From the NCBI RefSeq assembly GCF_022605725.1, contig NC_065558.1, positions 62,001 to 126,000 of the forward strand: a stretch of 64,000 bases of DNA, in the 5' to 3' direction. This DNA is from Anthonomus grandis grandis. Taxonomy: Eukaryota > Arthropoda > Insecta > Coleoptera > Curculionidae. The position numbers and the translations under genes were made by a program. A model generated the notes under the pieces. It was not told where the DNA came from. It saw nothing but the letters and a program-made list of their open reading frames with translations, and ran no database searches. Positions 23,401 through 31,735 of this stretch are shown one piece after another (position 1 is the first letter of the stretch; every line of letters begins with the position of its first letter).

Positions 23401-26400
23401 TTGTTTCAAAAAGCAGCATTATGGTCCCCGCGCCTGCATGTTAATTTGTGTTCGTGCTAATTTAAATTGTGTGTTGTAGATCCATAATATTAATAATTAT
23501 AGTACGATGGACGAGTTTTAAAAAAAAAACATGATTTAGAGGAGCTTATACCTATTTTTTAAGGTAAGTACCTACCTCTGTATGTAATACATAATGTCAG
23601 ACATGGATGCAGTTTTCACGTTTTTTTAATTTATATATTATTATAATATATATATATATATATATTATATAAATGAATAAATTTATTTGGTTTTGTATAT
23701 TTCTAGTTCCTGTTCCTGTTTTCCTAATGGTCTTAGAAATTAAGGAAAATGTTTTTTATTTTTTTGACTTTTGGAACAAAAGTTTATGTTTAAATTGTCT
23801 ATAAGATTTAAAACTGAATTTACAGGTTTCCTTTTTTTGACAAATAAACTATTATGTTAACTATCTGTTTTTTTTTAATTCCCATTTCAGCTTTGCGATG
23901 TTTCTATTTAATTTTAAAGTGTACATAATAGTGTATAATCAGTTATGCTTTATTACAAATAGATATAAAACATGACGTTTCGTCTCTGTTTCTTTTCTTT
24001 CTTGTTTTTTTTTTGTCATGTTTTATATTTATTTGTAATAAAGCATAACTGATTATAGGTTGTACTTTTGGAAACTTTATGAAACTTATTTCTTTCTTAC
24101 TAACTTAAATACCTACAGAGTGATTATTAACCTATATGTATAAACTTGAAAAGTTACTGCTGATAACAAGGATAATTACTAATAATGAAGAAAAAATGAC
24201 GGTAAAATATTTTTAGATTCTAAAATAATTTGTATTTTTACGAAAACTTATATGAAACTTTATGAGGTGGGATTTTATTTATAAAGGATGTTTTTATTTT
24301 CAGCGATGAAATCAATTGATTACAACTTTGACATAATCAAAATGGTTTAAATGTTAACGGTTTCCATCGATAAATCCATCACTGAATAAGAAAATCGCCC
24401 TTTATAAACAAAATTCCACCTGATAAAGTTTATAATTTTTTGTGAACAAAAAACAAATTATTTCAAAATCTAAAAATATTTTTTTAAATATTTTTTAATT
24501 TTTAGTTATTTGTCATCAGCAATAATTTCCCAAGTTTATGCGTATAAATTAAAAATCACCCTGTATTTAGTATAGGATCACACCAATTAATAAAATATTT
24601 CGGATAAAAAATCAATTGTAATTGATTTGAATCCAGATACCTATAATGTCAATTATAAGTTTTAATTTCCTTAATTTTAATGAGCAAAATTACTAATTAT
24701 TCTGACAATTAATCTATTAAATTCTTCCAATTTTAGTTAAGATTGGGGCAATTACGAATCTGACAAAATTCAAATACATACTATAATTCATTATTTATAA
24801 TGCACTACACTGGTAATCTATGAAACAACATGAGGCATCAAAACAATTCAACATGCGATCCTAACAAAAGAACCATAAAGTTAAGGCAAAAAAAGTATTT
24901 TCAAATCAATTATAGTACCCGTTTAATTCAATGAAACTTTGTAATTAAATCTTTCATTAAAATCCGATAACATCTTGTCATTGAATCCAAGATATGATAT
25001 AATTAGTTACCAAATTTAGACTTGTAGTTGGATAAAACTCTACTGTAATTGAGGAATACTGAATGTAAGAAGTCATTGAATCAAAGCACAAGTCTTTGAC
25101 AAAACGACAGATTTTTTTGTGTGTATTAAACCAAGTCGACCATACCTAAATAAAATGGTGCACATCCAGTTTTCACGAGGGGAGTTTACTTTGACTTACA
25201 AATATAACTTTTGTGACGATTTTGTCGAGTTAAATTTTCTAAACGCCAAAGTACAAAAAAAAAGATTTTCAGAGAAATAGGCTTGCGTTTTGGGAAAAGT
25301 TACCGGTTCTTTCTGAAGAATCTGAAATGGTAGAAGAAGACGAAGAAGACATATGAGTTCTTTTGTTGAATCATTTGGAATCTTGTAAGATTTTTTTGAA
25401 TTTGAGGCAATAAAACTGTATTTTAACGAATGTATTTTTATTACTTTTTGTAAGTTAATAAAAATATTTAAACATTATTCTATATGTATTAAATTTCATA
25501 GTTCAGACATCTTTTAATTTAATCAGCAAATGGTAAAACGATACTAAGGAAAATAGGCATATCTGCCATAACTCAAAATCTAAAAACAAGTTGCAATTTT
25601 TCTTAATGCCACTGATTTTTTAAGAAAAAATTACTATAAACTCCATATCTTTCATATAAGTGAAGTTTATCGTAATAGGTGGCACGTTAAAAAATACAAA
25701 ACCTTCATTATCTCAAAACACTGGTTTTGCAGATACCCCATAACTAAGCTATAATATAGCAAATTACTGAAAAAGGCGCAAAATGATAATGATAATTTTA
25801 ATATGAATTTTTCTTTTCAATATTTTGGCAACATCTCAACTACTTTAATTGAAATTTTATACGTGGCCAAAAATAAATTTCCATAAGATGGCGTCATTTA
25901 TGCAACCAAAGGATCTACTTACTACTACTAATTATATTATATATATAAATTTATACGGGAGCATTATTTGAATTCATATTTTATATTGTTCAAACTATAT
26001 AAAAGAAGTCAGTTAGTTAAGAATTAAAATAAAATTTACTACTTACAAATATCTATTATAAGACGGCATGTTAAATCCCTAAAATTGAATCGTAGCACCA
26101 ACAATAACCCGCCAAAAAGCTGCAGAAGAAACCGCGGACCGAACTGATGATGCTGCTTCCTTCGACCGATAAAATAAAAAATATCCAACGAATCTAAAGC
26201 GAACCGAAATTTTGAATGTAGGAGAAAACGGTACAACCGGGGCCAATATTTTAAGAAATTGTTTGCATAGTCGTACGAAAATATCTGGATCGAATCCAGA
26301 ACAGCGGAAAATACATTTTTTATTGGTCCAAGCGAAGTATACAGACATTCGAATTCGAGCACAATAATTATTATTATTGTCGATGGTGGGTGGATTGGTT

Positions 26401-26946
26401 CTCTCGGGTATTTATTTTAAAACCGCGATATTTTCTGGCATTTTTTCGTTAATGCCGATGATGTGTCGGAAACCAGAATGTTTTATAAGATTTAATGAAG
26501 GTCAATATACCTCAGATCTTAAAATGACAAAACAATTATTTAATATGACTCTTGAACGTCAGTATTATGAACAAGTTAAGTCTTGCTTTGGTATGAAAAA
26601 TTATTTTCCTTACCTTTGAACTACCAAGCGAACGTTACTGCCAGCATTTCGAAATAAATTCTGAGCATCTTCGTGTCTGATGTCTCTAGAATCGTAATTG
26701 CCTACTTTAGTGATGATGTCTCCTCGTTGAAGACCTCCTTGGGCCGGAGATCCAAAGGCAACCTAAAGCAATAAATTGCGTCACTATTGACTAGAAGTGA
26801 TTATAGCTTTTTATGACTGCATCGATACTAACCCTCGTAACGATCAAGGGTGTTTTAACGTCAGCGCCCCCTACCAAACTAAAGCCCCACGGTTCGTTCG
26901 GGGAATTCCGTCTCAAGTCCACGATCAACTCGTGATGTTTTCCCAT
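5299..26946 (-). CDS. Zasp66: Zasp66-like PDZ/ZM-motif Z-disc protein (complete coding chain, alternative ends)
   Basis: Scaffold of the Alp/Enigma (Zasp) family, expected at muscle Z-discs and integrin junctions. Coding exons in order: 26946-26833, 26762-26614, 21270-21158, 21093-20951, 19478-19344, 14497-14447, 14092-14004, then 13582-13408 (stop TAG). All junctions are GT-AG with matching phases and total 322 codons. Splicing instead from 13444 to 5430-5299 gives 354. Domains: PDZ about residues 5-88 with ligand-binding loop PWGFSLVGG and the end NVRLVVQR; a Ser/Pro-rich linker; a conserved block PYRTTPLVLPGAKVKR (from 174); the ZM motif KQFNSPINVYSEPNILDTI (239-257); and VKFNPAESATYQYLQEEE. 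No LIM domain is found, which separates it from Zasp52 and points to Zasp66 (Zasp67 is the alternative). The ATG follows a 15-nt leader after an acceptor at 26962, and the frame stays open through that leader. Confidence 0.88.
6465..6660 (-). pseudogene. Cys-rich C-terminal fragment of a transposon protein
   Basis: Read on the minus strand, the frame gives DPVPDNLSKLLSIRCSDKNC and then a run of closely spaced CxC/CxxC cysteines (CNNSRC, CCAECKCKSC) before an acidic tail DTDSESDLY and TAA at 6467-6465. This looks like the CXC-type cysteine cluster found at the end of several arthropod transposon proteins. It lies inside the long-inverted-repeat element and is in the same orientation as the zinc-finger-like frame at 7310-7705. 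The middle of the protein is missing. Confidence 0.5.
7310..7705 (-). CDS. Transposon-encoded zinc-finger-like N-terminal protein (131 aa)
   Basis: The start MECILCGKLIDGLQDE opens with a CxxC pair. GLQTICNAAEKRLDTC and KFHKRCRKTYTS follow, giving a C-C-H-C metal-binding pattern, then a second CxxC (CLICNK) before GPRKIKQKKEKL. This layout is common at the N-terminus of proteins carried by arthropod DNA transposons; I cannot name the family. With the Cys-rich fragment at 6465-6660 it probably represents the two ends of one protein with the core deleted or lost in an intron. A host origin is unlikely because it lies between the element's inverted repeats. Confidence 0.5.
   Translation of the reverse strand: MECILCGKLIDGLQDEPVVHKPTKQGLQTICNAAEKRLDTCGLHILERKRAILDRTLKIKFHKRCRKTYTSNKNIASGSTSTTDKEIICFKTTSSNTGSFDIRSMCLICNKTGPRKIKQKKEKLTLVQTGE
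8640..8950. repeat. Dispersed repeat, copy 1 (inverted relative to 12710-13010)
   Basis: Contains 'TATAGTCCAGGA', 'GGTCAAAGGTTA', 'CTTACGATAAAATGA', 'AAAAAAGGTTTTATGCATTTTTT' broken by mismatches. The same blocks recur in reverse order and orientation at about 12710-13010. It is probably a decayed transposon; no termini were found. Confidence 0.45.
8951..9939. other. Zasp66 intron, no gene seen
   Basis: AT-rich intronic sequence. Two short inverted blocks (AATAATCCAAACC/GGTTGGATTATT near 9637-9690) suggest an old palindromic insertion, but no boundaries are clear. Confidence 0.4.
9940..10329. mobile_element. MITE with ~90-bp inverted ends of the CAGGGTGTC type
   Basis: The left end starts CAGGGTGTCCCGAAATTACA and the right end is its near-complement (GAAATTACATCGCAATATTTT is inverted on both arms, allowing mismatches). 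TA precedes the left end. An internal second 'ACAGGGTGTTTT' block is present. CAGGG ends and TA targets fit a mariner-type MITE (inference). Confidence 0.75.
10330..10685. other. Intron, no gene seen
   Basis: AT-rich DNA between a mariner-type MITE and the second Harbinger-like element. Nothing else recognised. Confidence 0.4.
10686..11470 (-). mobile_element. Harbinger-like non-autonomous DNA transposon, copy B
   Basis: The 785-bp inverted copy of 323-1105 with the same ends. Its internal frame (11133-10843, minus) differs from that of copy A at only 6 of 96 residues and is uninterrupted. The left flank is ATT and the right flank CTC, so no clean duplication is visible. The right end abuts the 8-bp duplication of the hAT MITE that begins at 11477. 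Confidence 0.65.
11477..12130. mobile_element. hAT-type MITE with exact 8-bp target duplication
   Basis: Starts CAGTGTTGCCAGAC and ends CTGGCAACACTG. CTCTCATG flanks it at both 11469-11476 and 12131-12138. CAGTG ends with an 8-bp duplication are diagnostic of hAT elements. The interior repeats 'TACCATAATT' many times near both ends and carries no transposase frame. Confidence 0.9.
12139..13046. other. Intergenic/intronic stretch with a decayed dispersed repeat
   Basis: No gene. The part at about 12710-13010 is the inverted relative of 8640-8950. The rest shows nothing recognisable. Confidence 0.4.
13047..13407 (-). other. Zasp66: Putative 3' UTR of the short Zasp66 isoform
   Basis: Follows the TAG at 13410-13408 on the minus strand. 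A minus-strand AATAAA (TTTATT at 13051-13056) lies about 350 nt downstream of the stop, at a usual distance for cleavage. Confidence 0.55.
13408..13582 (-). CDS. Zasp66: Zasp66 exon with read-through end (short isoform) and internal donor (long isoform)
   Basis: Acceptor TTTTTAG at 13589-13583. Encodes PKRHVKFNPAESATYQYLQ and then, beyond a usable AAG|GTAACA donor at 13444/13443, eleven more codons (VTDIKSTIKTA) and TAG. The same exon can therefore end the protein or pass it to the distal exon at 5430. Confidence 0.8.
14535..15256 (+). mobile_element. Deleted DD41D mariner-type element
   Basis: Ends read CAGGGTTTTTCAT on the left and its relative AAAACACCCTG on the right, with TA before the left end. 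The interior at 14600-14760 still encodes an HTH-type transposase start (GAAREYAAKYPKRRHYSRK and VFRQQANTCEDNGN in one frame), the region that precedes DDE domains in this group. The catalytic part is missing. It lies in a Zasp66 intron, 38 bp upstream (on the coding strand) of the exon 14497-14447. Confidence 0.7.
15345..19285 (-). mobile_element. DUF7869-type DNA transposon with repeated subterminal motif
   Basis: Inverted ends of about 37 bp: AATAATTGAGGAGCTTGCG at 15345 and the complement at 19285-19249. The inner part of the end (ATAGCCGGTTTTGAACGC) recurs imperfectly at about 15537, 19072-19105, 19155 and 19250. If the outer AATT is taken as a 4-bp target duplication, the element starts GAGGAGC. 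It carries a nearly complete transposase-like gene on the minus strand (18572-15700). It sits in the Zasp66 intron between exons 19344 and 14497. Confidence 0.7.
15700..18572 (-). pseudogene. Transposase-like protein with CDGCAGQNKN signature (DUF7869-type)
   Basis: The main open block is 18134-17187 (315 aa). In order it has GRESHYNRKKSKRIYLS, NIGFSSPASDVCSKC, FCFDLQQVQPLP (first likely catalytic Asp), RKIRLFCDGCAGQNKN (second Asp), and FPVHGHSFMAADRCFGRVEK (third Asp, with a downstream Glu). This reads as an RNase H-fold DDD/E triad (inference). The N-terminal part continues upstream to about 18572 in shifting frames (VKKRHIQTLRQTFYADS, then KNLSVSYFIKCDNKATRLC). A C-terminal exon lies at about 16050-15700 (LYYRFEPANFNKPCQ, KPTIKKLLKELSG) with one in-frame TAG at 15822-15820. 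The gap 16051-17186 behaves like an intron and shows nothing else. Frameshifts mark the copy as inactive. Confidence 0.65.
19479..20950. other. Zasp66: Zasp66 intron, nothing recognised
   Basis: AT-rich. No coding frame with family resemblance, no clear inverted ends, no array. Confidence 0.45.
23935..24056. repeat. 42-bp inverted repeat with 38-nt loop
   Basis: ATAATCAGTTATGCTTTATT begins the left arm (23935-23976); the right arm (24015-24056) is its complement with one or two mismatches. The loop is pyrimidine-rich (TCTGTTTCTTTTCTTTCTTG). No target duplication is evident. Confidence 0.85.
24116..24563. mobile_element. 448-bp MITE, CAGAGTGAT/CAGGGTGAT ends, TA target
   Basis: The left end CAGAGTGATTATTAA and the right end complement CAGGGTGATTTTTAA are flanked by TA (24114-24115 and 24564-24565). 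The arms keep pairing for over 200 bp (for example 'GCTGATAACAA' and its partner near 24510), so the element is close to a full palindrome. Mariner-type by its ends and target (inference). Confidence 0.8.
26047..26069 (-). CDS. Zasp66: Zasp66 alternative first coding exon without PDZ domain
   Basis: ATG at 26069-26067 followed by codons for MPSYNRY and two bases, then the donor GTAAGT (26046-26041). The two-base overhang fits the exon at 21270 exactly, giving MPSYNRYLETAPRQNAS and then the usual downstream protein. About 280 bp of upstream sequence (to about 26360) would be its 5' UTR and promoter. The product would keep the ZM motif but lack PDZ, about 242 or 274 aa. Confidence 0.6.
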
Positions 26947-26963
26947 CGAACTTTTTTGGCACT

Positions 26964-29010
26964 AAAAACACCCGATCAAGGACCCACTCGAGTTAAGACT
27001 AAAATATTAATTTATTTATCGAGTAAACACAACCCGCTCTGGATAAATATAAAATATATTTAAAAATAAATCCCCGCAGCGCTGAAGTGTCTGTTTTTTA
27101 TTTTAGATAATGACCTTGAAGTATGCAGCAGTTCTTCACGAACGACACTTTCAAGTTTTGAACAAAAAAAGGATGATTTGCACCCTCTCACTAGCACACA
27201 CTGGTGACCTTCGTTTACGGAAATGGCGACGTTACGAAAGAGGTAATTCGGATGCACTGGATGGAGGATATCGATTTAGCGATCGATTGTCGTGTGTGTG
27301 TGGATGAGTTGAGATGATCCCCCCCGTGGGTGTTTTCGGACACAATGCACACAGAACACAGAAATAGCACCGGGATACGGGATGTTCGGCTTTTGGCATC
27401 GCGGTCGTGTTCTGTGACGTAGCGCTTGTCCGATGCACTTCAGAGTTTATTATTGTTATGAAAACATTGATTTTTTTAAAAATCAATTCTTTTTTGGAAT
27501 TTACTACTTATTGTCAAACAATTTTTGATCCCTTTACATCGGGTTGCTGTCATCTGTTTTTATTATTTTATGTTCCATTTTGATTCCTGCTAAAATCCAT
27601 TGCCTATTGCATAGGAGCACAATAATTGGGTTATATCTTTCAGTAAAGACTTTCACGACACGGTTCCATTTGTGGACCATCATATTACTAGTAATTCATA
27701 AGTGTTATAGTATTATATATTAAATATTTCTGAAGCCAATTTGACATTTTGGTATTAACTAACTGGTCTAGGTACTTTTAAAGATACCTACTTAAACATT
27801 AAACAATGAACGTCTTGACAACTATGGGGTGACAAAATATTCCATTCCAGGTCTTGTAATTTATTAAATATCATATATACAACAAATAAATATATACAAC
27901 ATTTGAGCCACTATAAAAATGAAGTTATTTAGTTGCCGGTGAGAGACAAATTATTTTATTTCTCCCAGGCACTCCTGTGAGAAAAATGTCAATACCCTAA
28001 TTCTTAAAAAATAAATAAAAAAATCAAAAAAAAATCCTTGAAAGTCAGAGAAAGTCTTCAATAAGACAAAAATTCCAAAAAGAAAAAACCCAAATAATCC
28101 AAGAAAAATGAATAAATCGAAAAGTGGCATAGAGCATAAAAAGCTTAAAAAACCCCAGTACCAATGGAAAATTTAAAGTAATTAGAAGTTTCTTGACGAA
28201 ATCCAAGAAAGTCTCAATTGTTTGTAATTAATGAATAATGCCAGGCAATTCAGTTTGATTGTCTATATTTTAAAAAAAATAATGGAAAGAAGAGAAACTC
28301 AAAATCTTTAAATGAAACTGGAATTTCTGATTGCAAAATGACACCTTAAAGGTAGTTGGGATCTCAATTGCCCGTAAGAAATAAATCAATAATTCCAGAC
28401 AATTGAGGTTTTTTTAAATTTCTTCCAACTTGTTTGAAATCTATATAAGGAAATCCAAGAATATTGGAAGTAATTAAGAGAACCAGAATCTTGACTCAAA
28501 AAAAAAAATCATGCACTTATTACATGAAATTAAAACTAAAATAAACGTTTATAACAGCTGGCGAGCGCCAATGCGTGAAATTGTGAATCCAGATTATGAA
28601 ATTCGTTCAAGACTCAAGAGCTTAAGCGACACCTTGAGCTGAATTCTCCCGCGTGTTATTTTTGAACGCGAAATTTACTTTTGACCTAGATTTCCATTCT
28701 ACTACTGTATAATTGAAACGAACTTGATTATGTTTAATTATTTACTATATAAAAAAGTTAAACTAAGAGTACAACAGTTCAGAACAGAGAGTTCCAAGAG
28801 CACATCTTGGAATCGAGTTACTATTTCAGAGTCGAAGACTTATGCATTCAAAGAAAGTATTTATTTCTGTATAGAAAAATTACTTTAGAAGGTTCAGAAA
28901 ATAAGTAAAATCAAATTCAAATGATGTGGCATCTTGGAAGTAATATTTTTAGTCGTCGCAAAGCTTTTAGAATATACTATATATAGTATCTTTTGTAAAT
29001 TCTGCTCGTA
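26964..29010. other. Zasp66 upstream intron or promoter region
   Basis: Not clearly coding. 27100-27480 is less AT-rich and could hold promoter or untranslated exon sequence. 27960-28510 is built of degenerate short repeats around 'AATTCCAGACAATTG' and 'GAAATCCAAGAAAGTCTC'. Frames on either strand in the GC-richer part show no family resemblance. Confidence 0.35.
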
Positions 29011-29081
29011 GCATCGGTGGTTCAGTGGTAGAATGCTCGCCTGCCACGCGGGCGGCCCGGGTTCGATTCCCGGCCGATGCA
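29011..29081 (+). tRNA. tRNA-Gly (GCC)
   Basis: A 71-nt cloverleaf: acceptor strands GCATCGG at the 5' end pair with CCGATGC before A73. Box A is TGGTTCAGTGG (29018-29028), box B is GGTTCGATTCC (29060-29070), and the anticodon GCC is at 29043-29045 in the loop CTGCCAC. A T-run starts at 29085 as the pol III terminator. No intron. It lies between Zasp66 and Pss, or inside Zasp66 intron 1 in antisense if the exon at 29223 is real. Confidence 0.97.
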
Positions 29082-29166
29082 CTTGTTTTTTTTTTTAAAT
29101 TGTATAATAAACTTTATTACAAGTATAGGAAAAACTCTTACGAATGGATATTTATAATTGACTCAC

Positions 29167-29223
29167 CTTTTTTTTTTGTTGTCCTGCTCTAAAATGCCAA
29201 AAGGATGGCCGTTGGTAGGACAT
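29167..29223 (-). CDS. Candidate upstream first coding exon of Zasp66
   Basis: ATG at 29223-29221 opens 19 codons (MSYQRPSFWHFRAGQQKKK) ending at an AAG|GTGAGT donor (29167/29166). Its phase 0 end fits the acceptor at 26962, and the 15 nt between that acceptor and the ATG at 26946 are also open, so the PDZ exon could carry 24 extra residues. The lysines come from a 10-base A run, so the match may be accidental, or the stretch may be 5' UTR. Confidence 0.35.
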
Positions 29224-30080
29224 TGTTTATTATTAAAGTCTGTAAAACGATAAAACGTCCCCGCTCCGCGAAATTTCAAAAATTCAACTTAATTTTGAAG
29301 GGGAGTGAGATTACTATACACCAGCGGGTCCTGGGCTGACGCGGCTATTTTTAGAATTTAGATGATTTTTCGCGAGGAGGAGTAGGTCAATTGTTTTTTT
29401 CTTTCTGGATTGTTAAGAGGCCAAATACCGCGTTTAAAAACATCTTTTTGATTGGATACATTTTATACATTATTGAGAACAGATTATGTAAGATATTGAA
29501 ATATGAAAGATATTTAAATGATTAAAAACTAAATATTCATTCTTTGGTAATTTCTTTTCAAACACAAAAATGATGCTTTGTTGTACAAAACGAGTGAACA
29601 ATAATAAGACCCTTGGGAAAATATAAAAATTTATCATACTTCTTTTAACAACCCAAAATCTGCCTCAAGTGCCTGGAAGACATAAATAATTATCAATTAT
29701 TGAAAATATTAAAAGTATCAGTAAATTCAAAAGAAAAAGTGTCTGGAATAAGAATAATTTCGTTTATAGCCACAAAAACCCAATTCACATAAAAATGCCT
29801 CATAAACACACCGATTTTTTATGCGCGGTTTTATGGTGCTGAACCCCCTAAAATAAAGATGATTTCTTTTAATACCTCATACCTACTAGGTACATATAGG
29901 TATAATGTGCTAGAATAATTAGCTTCTGTTTCTTTTTCCATTATTTAATTCTGTCTATATAGAAATGTAAGGCTCTTAATAAACCAGATAACTTGCCAAA
30001 ATACACATTTAATTTAGTCCCTGAATCAAATTAAAATTTTACAAAAAAGTGAATCTATTTTAGATTTTTTTCAGGCGTCC
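29224..30080. other. Putative Zasp66 promoter side and decayed repeat
   Basis: 29230-29390 is GC-richer than its surroundings. Around 29419 'GAGGCCAAATACCGCG' resembles the GGCCAATGTCCGCG motif at 31930 and may be the left subterminal region of the transposon whose coding starts at 30081. 29655-29750 carries the dispersed 'GTGCCTGGAAGAC...GTGTCTGGAATAAG' repeat. Confidence 0.35.
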
Positions 30081-31735
30081 ACAAATTTATGGAGCCTGGT
30101 CATACTCATATGGAGGTCGACACAATCCATGCAGCAATCGAAATATGCAAGAAAAAAACGACTGCTGAAATAGAAGTCCCCCATGACTGGACTAATTTTA
30201 TAAGAACTGTGCGCCGAAATCCACCCCTACAAGTTAAGGAAATGTTACAAAAAGACTTCCTAAATTTGAACAGCCTTTTGACGGAAAAATGTTGTTTGAA
30301 TTGCCATTATTTAATGTCTAGTCCATATCCGTCGCAAAAATTAAAAAACATATTAATACGAAATAGGGGATCTTTAGGATTAGTAGTTGAAAACGAAAAT
30401 TCTAACATTTCTAATTTAAGTAGTCAAAATATTTCCGATCAAATTAATTTAGATAGTGTAAGTAACCTATTAAATAACTTAACTTTAAATTCTAATTTAT
30501 CCAAGCCTAATTTAAATATTAAAATGGAAAACATAAGATTCCACACTTCTCTCTTACCAACCTTCTCTGGAATTCAAAACCATTTAGAAAGTTTTATAAT
30601 ATCCATAGATGAGTTTTACCAATTATATTTTACAAATGATGGTATTGAACAAAATAAAGTTGTTTTAGCAGCCATTAAGTCAAAGTTAATTGACAATGCT
30701 CGAGACTTTTTACTTTCTAGACCAGATTTATATTCATGGCCTTCAATTAAAGAGGCCCTAAGGCTAAAGTTCGGTGATCCTATCACTTATCAAATTTTAC
30801 ACCAACAATTACAATACTTTAAGATCAATGAAAATGAAAGCATATTACAATTTGTAGATAGACTCAAATCCTTTGTACAAAGATTTTTTTCTAAATTACA
30901 TTGCAAAGTCTCAGATGTAAATGCGAAATTAATTTTAATTAATTAAATAGAAAAAACTTCGGTTTTAATTCTGACAGCCAATTCGCCTCAGACATTAAAA
31001 ACGATGTTAATGTTACAACGCCCTAATACACTTGATGATGCATATACGCATGTAATTAACTATAATATGATTGAATCACAGGTAAATTTTTCAAATCTGT
31101 CTAATGTTCATAATAACCAATTTACTAATAATAATAACCATAATTCCTATGTAACACAAAATAGCTTTCAAAGTCCCGTAAGATTACTACCCCAGAATCA
31201 ACCTCCCATGACATTCCCCTAGCAACAATTTCCCAGTGAGCCTATACAAATACGACCTAGACCAGTTCAAAGACATTATCCGACAAACGCTCAAGTTTTT
31301 GGAAAACCAAGAAATGTCTTCGCTCCCCAAAATCATAATAAACCTAAATTAGACCTCCCTACTCCAATGTCAATCTCCATAACTGGCTGATGGTTCATAG
31401 AAAAATAAAATGAGATTGGTGAAGTTGTTCCGTGGATGCGGATTAAATGGATGAAGTTCTCCGTTGAACACCAGTTTCAGATTTTTTACAAAACGATAGT
31501 AAAAAGTATAAGGTTGTTGACCTGAGAAGAGGTTCTGTACGAAACCGGCCTGCGATTCTGGATATTGATGTGCCTAAACCTATAAATCAAGAACCTTTAC
31601 CATTGGTAGATCTTAAAATCAAAGATTTGCTGCCTTACATTAGCATTGCCATTATAACAAACCATTTTCTGAGAACTGATAAAGATCTTCCGACTTAAAT
31701 GTTGAAGATATACAAGACCCTGAGCATGAAGAAAA
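30081..31735 (+). pseudogene. Third DUF7869-type transposase remnant, split by an LTR-retrotransposon gag fragment
   Basis: 30089-30330 encodes MEPGHTHMEVDTIHAAIEIC, then VPHDWTNFIRTVRRNPP and MLQKDFLNLNSLL, the segment that follows the third catalytic position in this family. 31430-31735 encodes, through several frameshifts, the family's usual C-terminal end (VVDLRRGSVRNRP, PLVDLKIKDLLPYI). The 1 kb between is unrelated gag sequence. To the right, GGCCAATGTC recurs (31930, 31951, inverted at 32116), as in the subterminal arrays of the other two elements. The single long frame at 30089-30946 is therefore a chance fusion, not one gene. Confidence 0.6.
30340..31390 (+). pseudogene. Retrotransposon gag-like fragment (Ty3/gypsy-type, inference)
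   Basis: The frame runs through LLPTFSGIQNHLESFIISID, then LLSRPDLYSWPSIKEALRLK and NENESILQFVDRLKSFVQRF, the pattern of capsid-region gag proteins of LTR retroelements. After a stop near 30945 it continues at 31004-31222 with an Asn/Gln-rich tail and on to about 31390. No zinc knuckle, protease, RT or LTR is seen nearby, so this is an isolated piece. Confidence 0.55.

Larger units (their letters stand above)
22197..25356 (+). pseudogene. DUF7869-type transposase remnant, split by an insertion or intron
   Basis: The first block, with at least two frameshifts before 22467, reads FTGRIKAFNESFVPVGTKQQ then LWLHNCSAQNKNWALLSVF (the C/D-xC-x-AQNKN signature, with the usual Asp replaced by His) and YLEPGHTFMSANSFHHQVE (Asp also lost to Asn), ending DFYNWLDHSSQYK-like at about 22790. 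The second block, 25155-25356, reads VHIQFSRGEFTLTYKYNF, then EKLPVLSEESEMVEEDEED and TGA. In this family these two blocks are normally close together. Loss of two acidic positions and the frameshifts indicate a dead copy. Confidence 0.6.
21852..25755 (+). mobile_element. Second DUF7869-type transposon with its own repeated motif
   Basis: The left end region repeats a core AAAGGGCGTATCTG at about 21865, 21950, 22028 and 22060 (plus an inverted form near 22092). The right end region carries related AGGCATATCTGCCATAA (25554) and an inverted GCAGATACCCCATAA (25729). The outermost GCTTA and TAAGC pair. Coding remains lie at 22197-22922 and 25140-25356. Between them is about 2.2 kb that includes a separate MITE (24116-24563) and a hairpin. 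The element fills much of the Zasp66 intron between exons 26614 and 21270. Confidence 0.6.

Noticed and set aside
26039..26362. 107-codon minus-strand frame
   Set aside because: No family resemblance; better explained as the 5' UTR of the alternative Zasp66 start exon.
28894..29082. Minus-strand frame of 62 codons
   Set aside because: It runs through the tRNA-Gly gene and is accidental.
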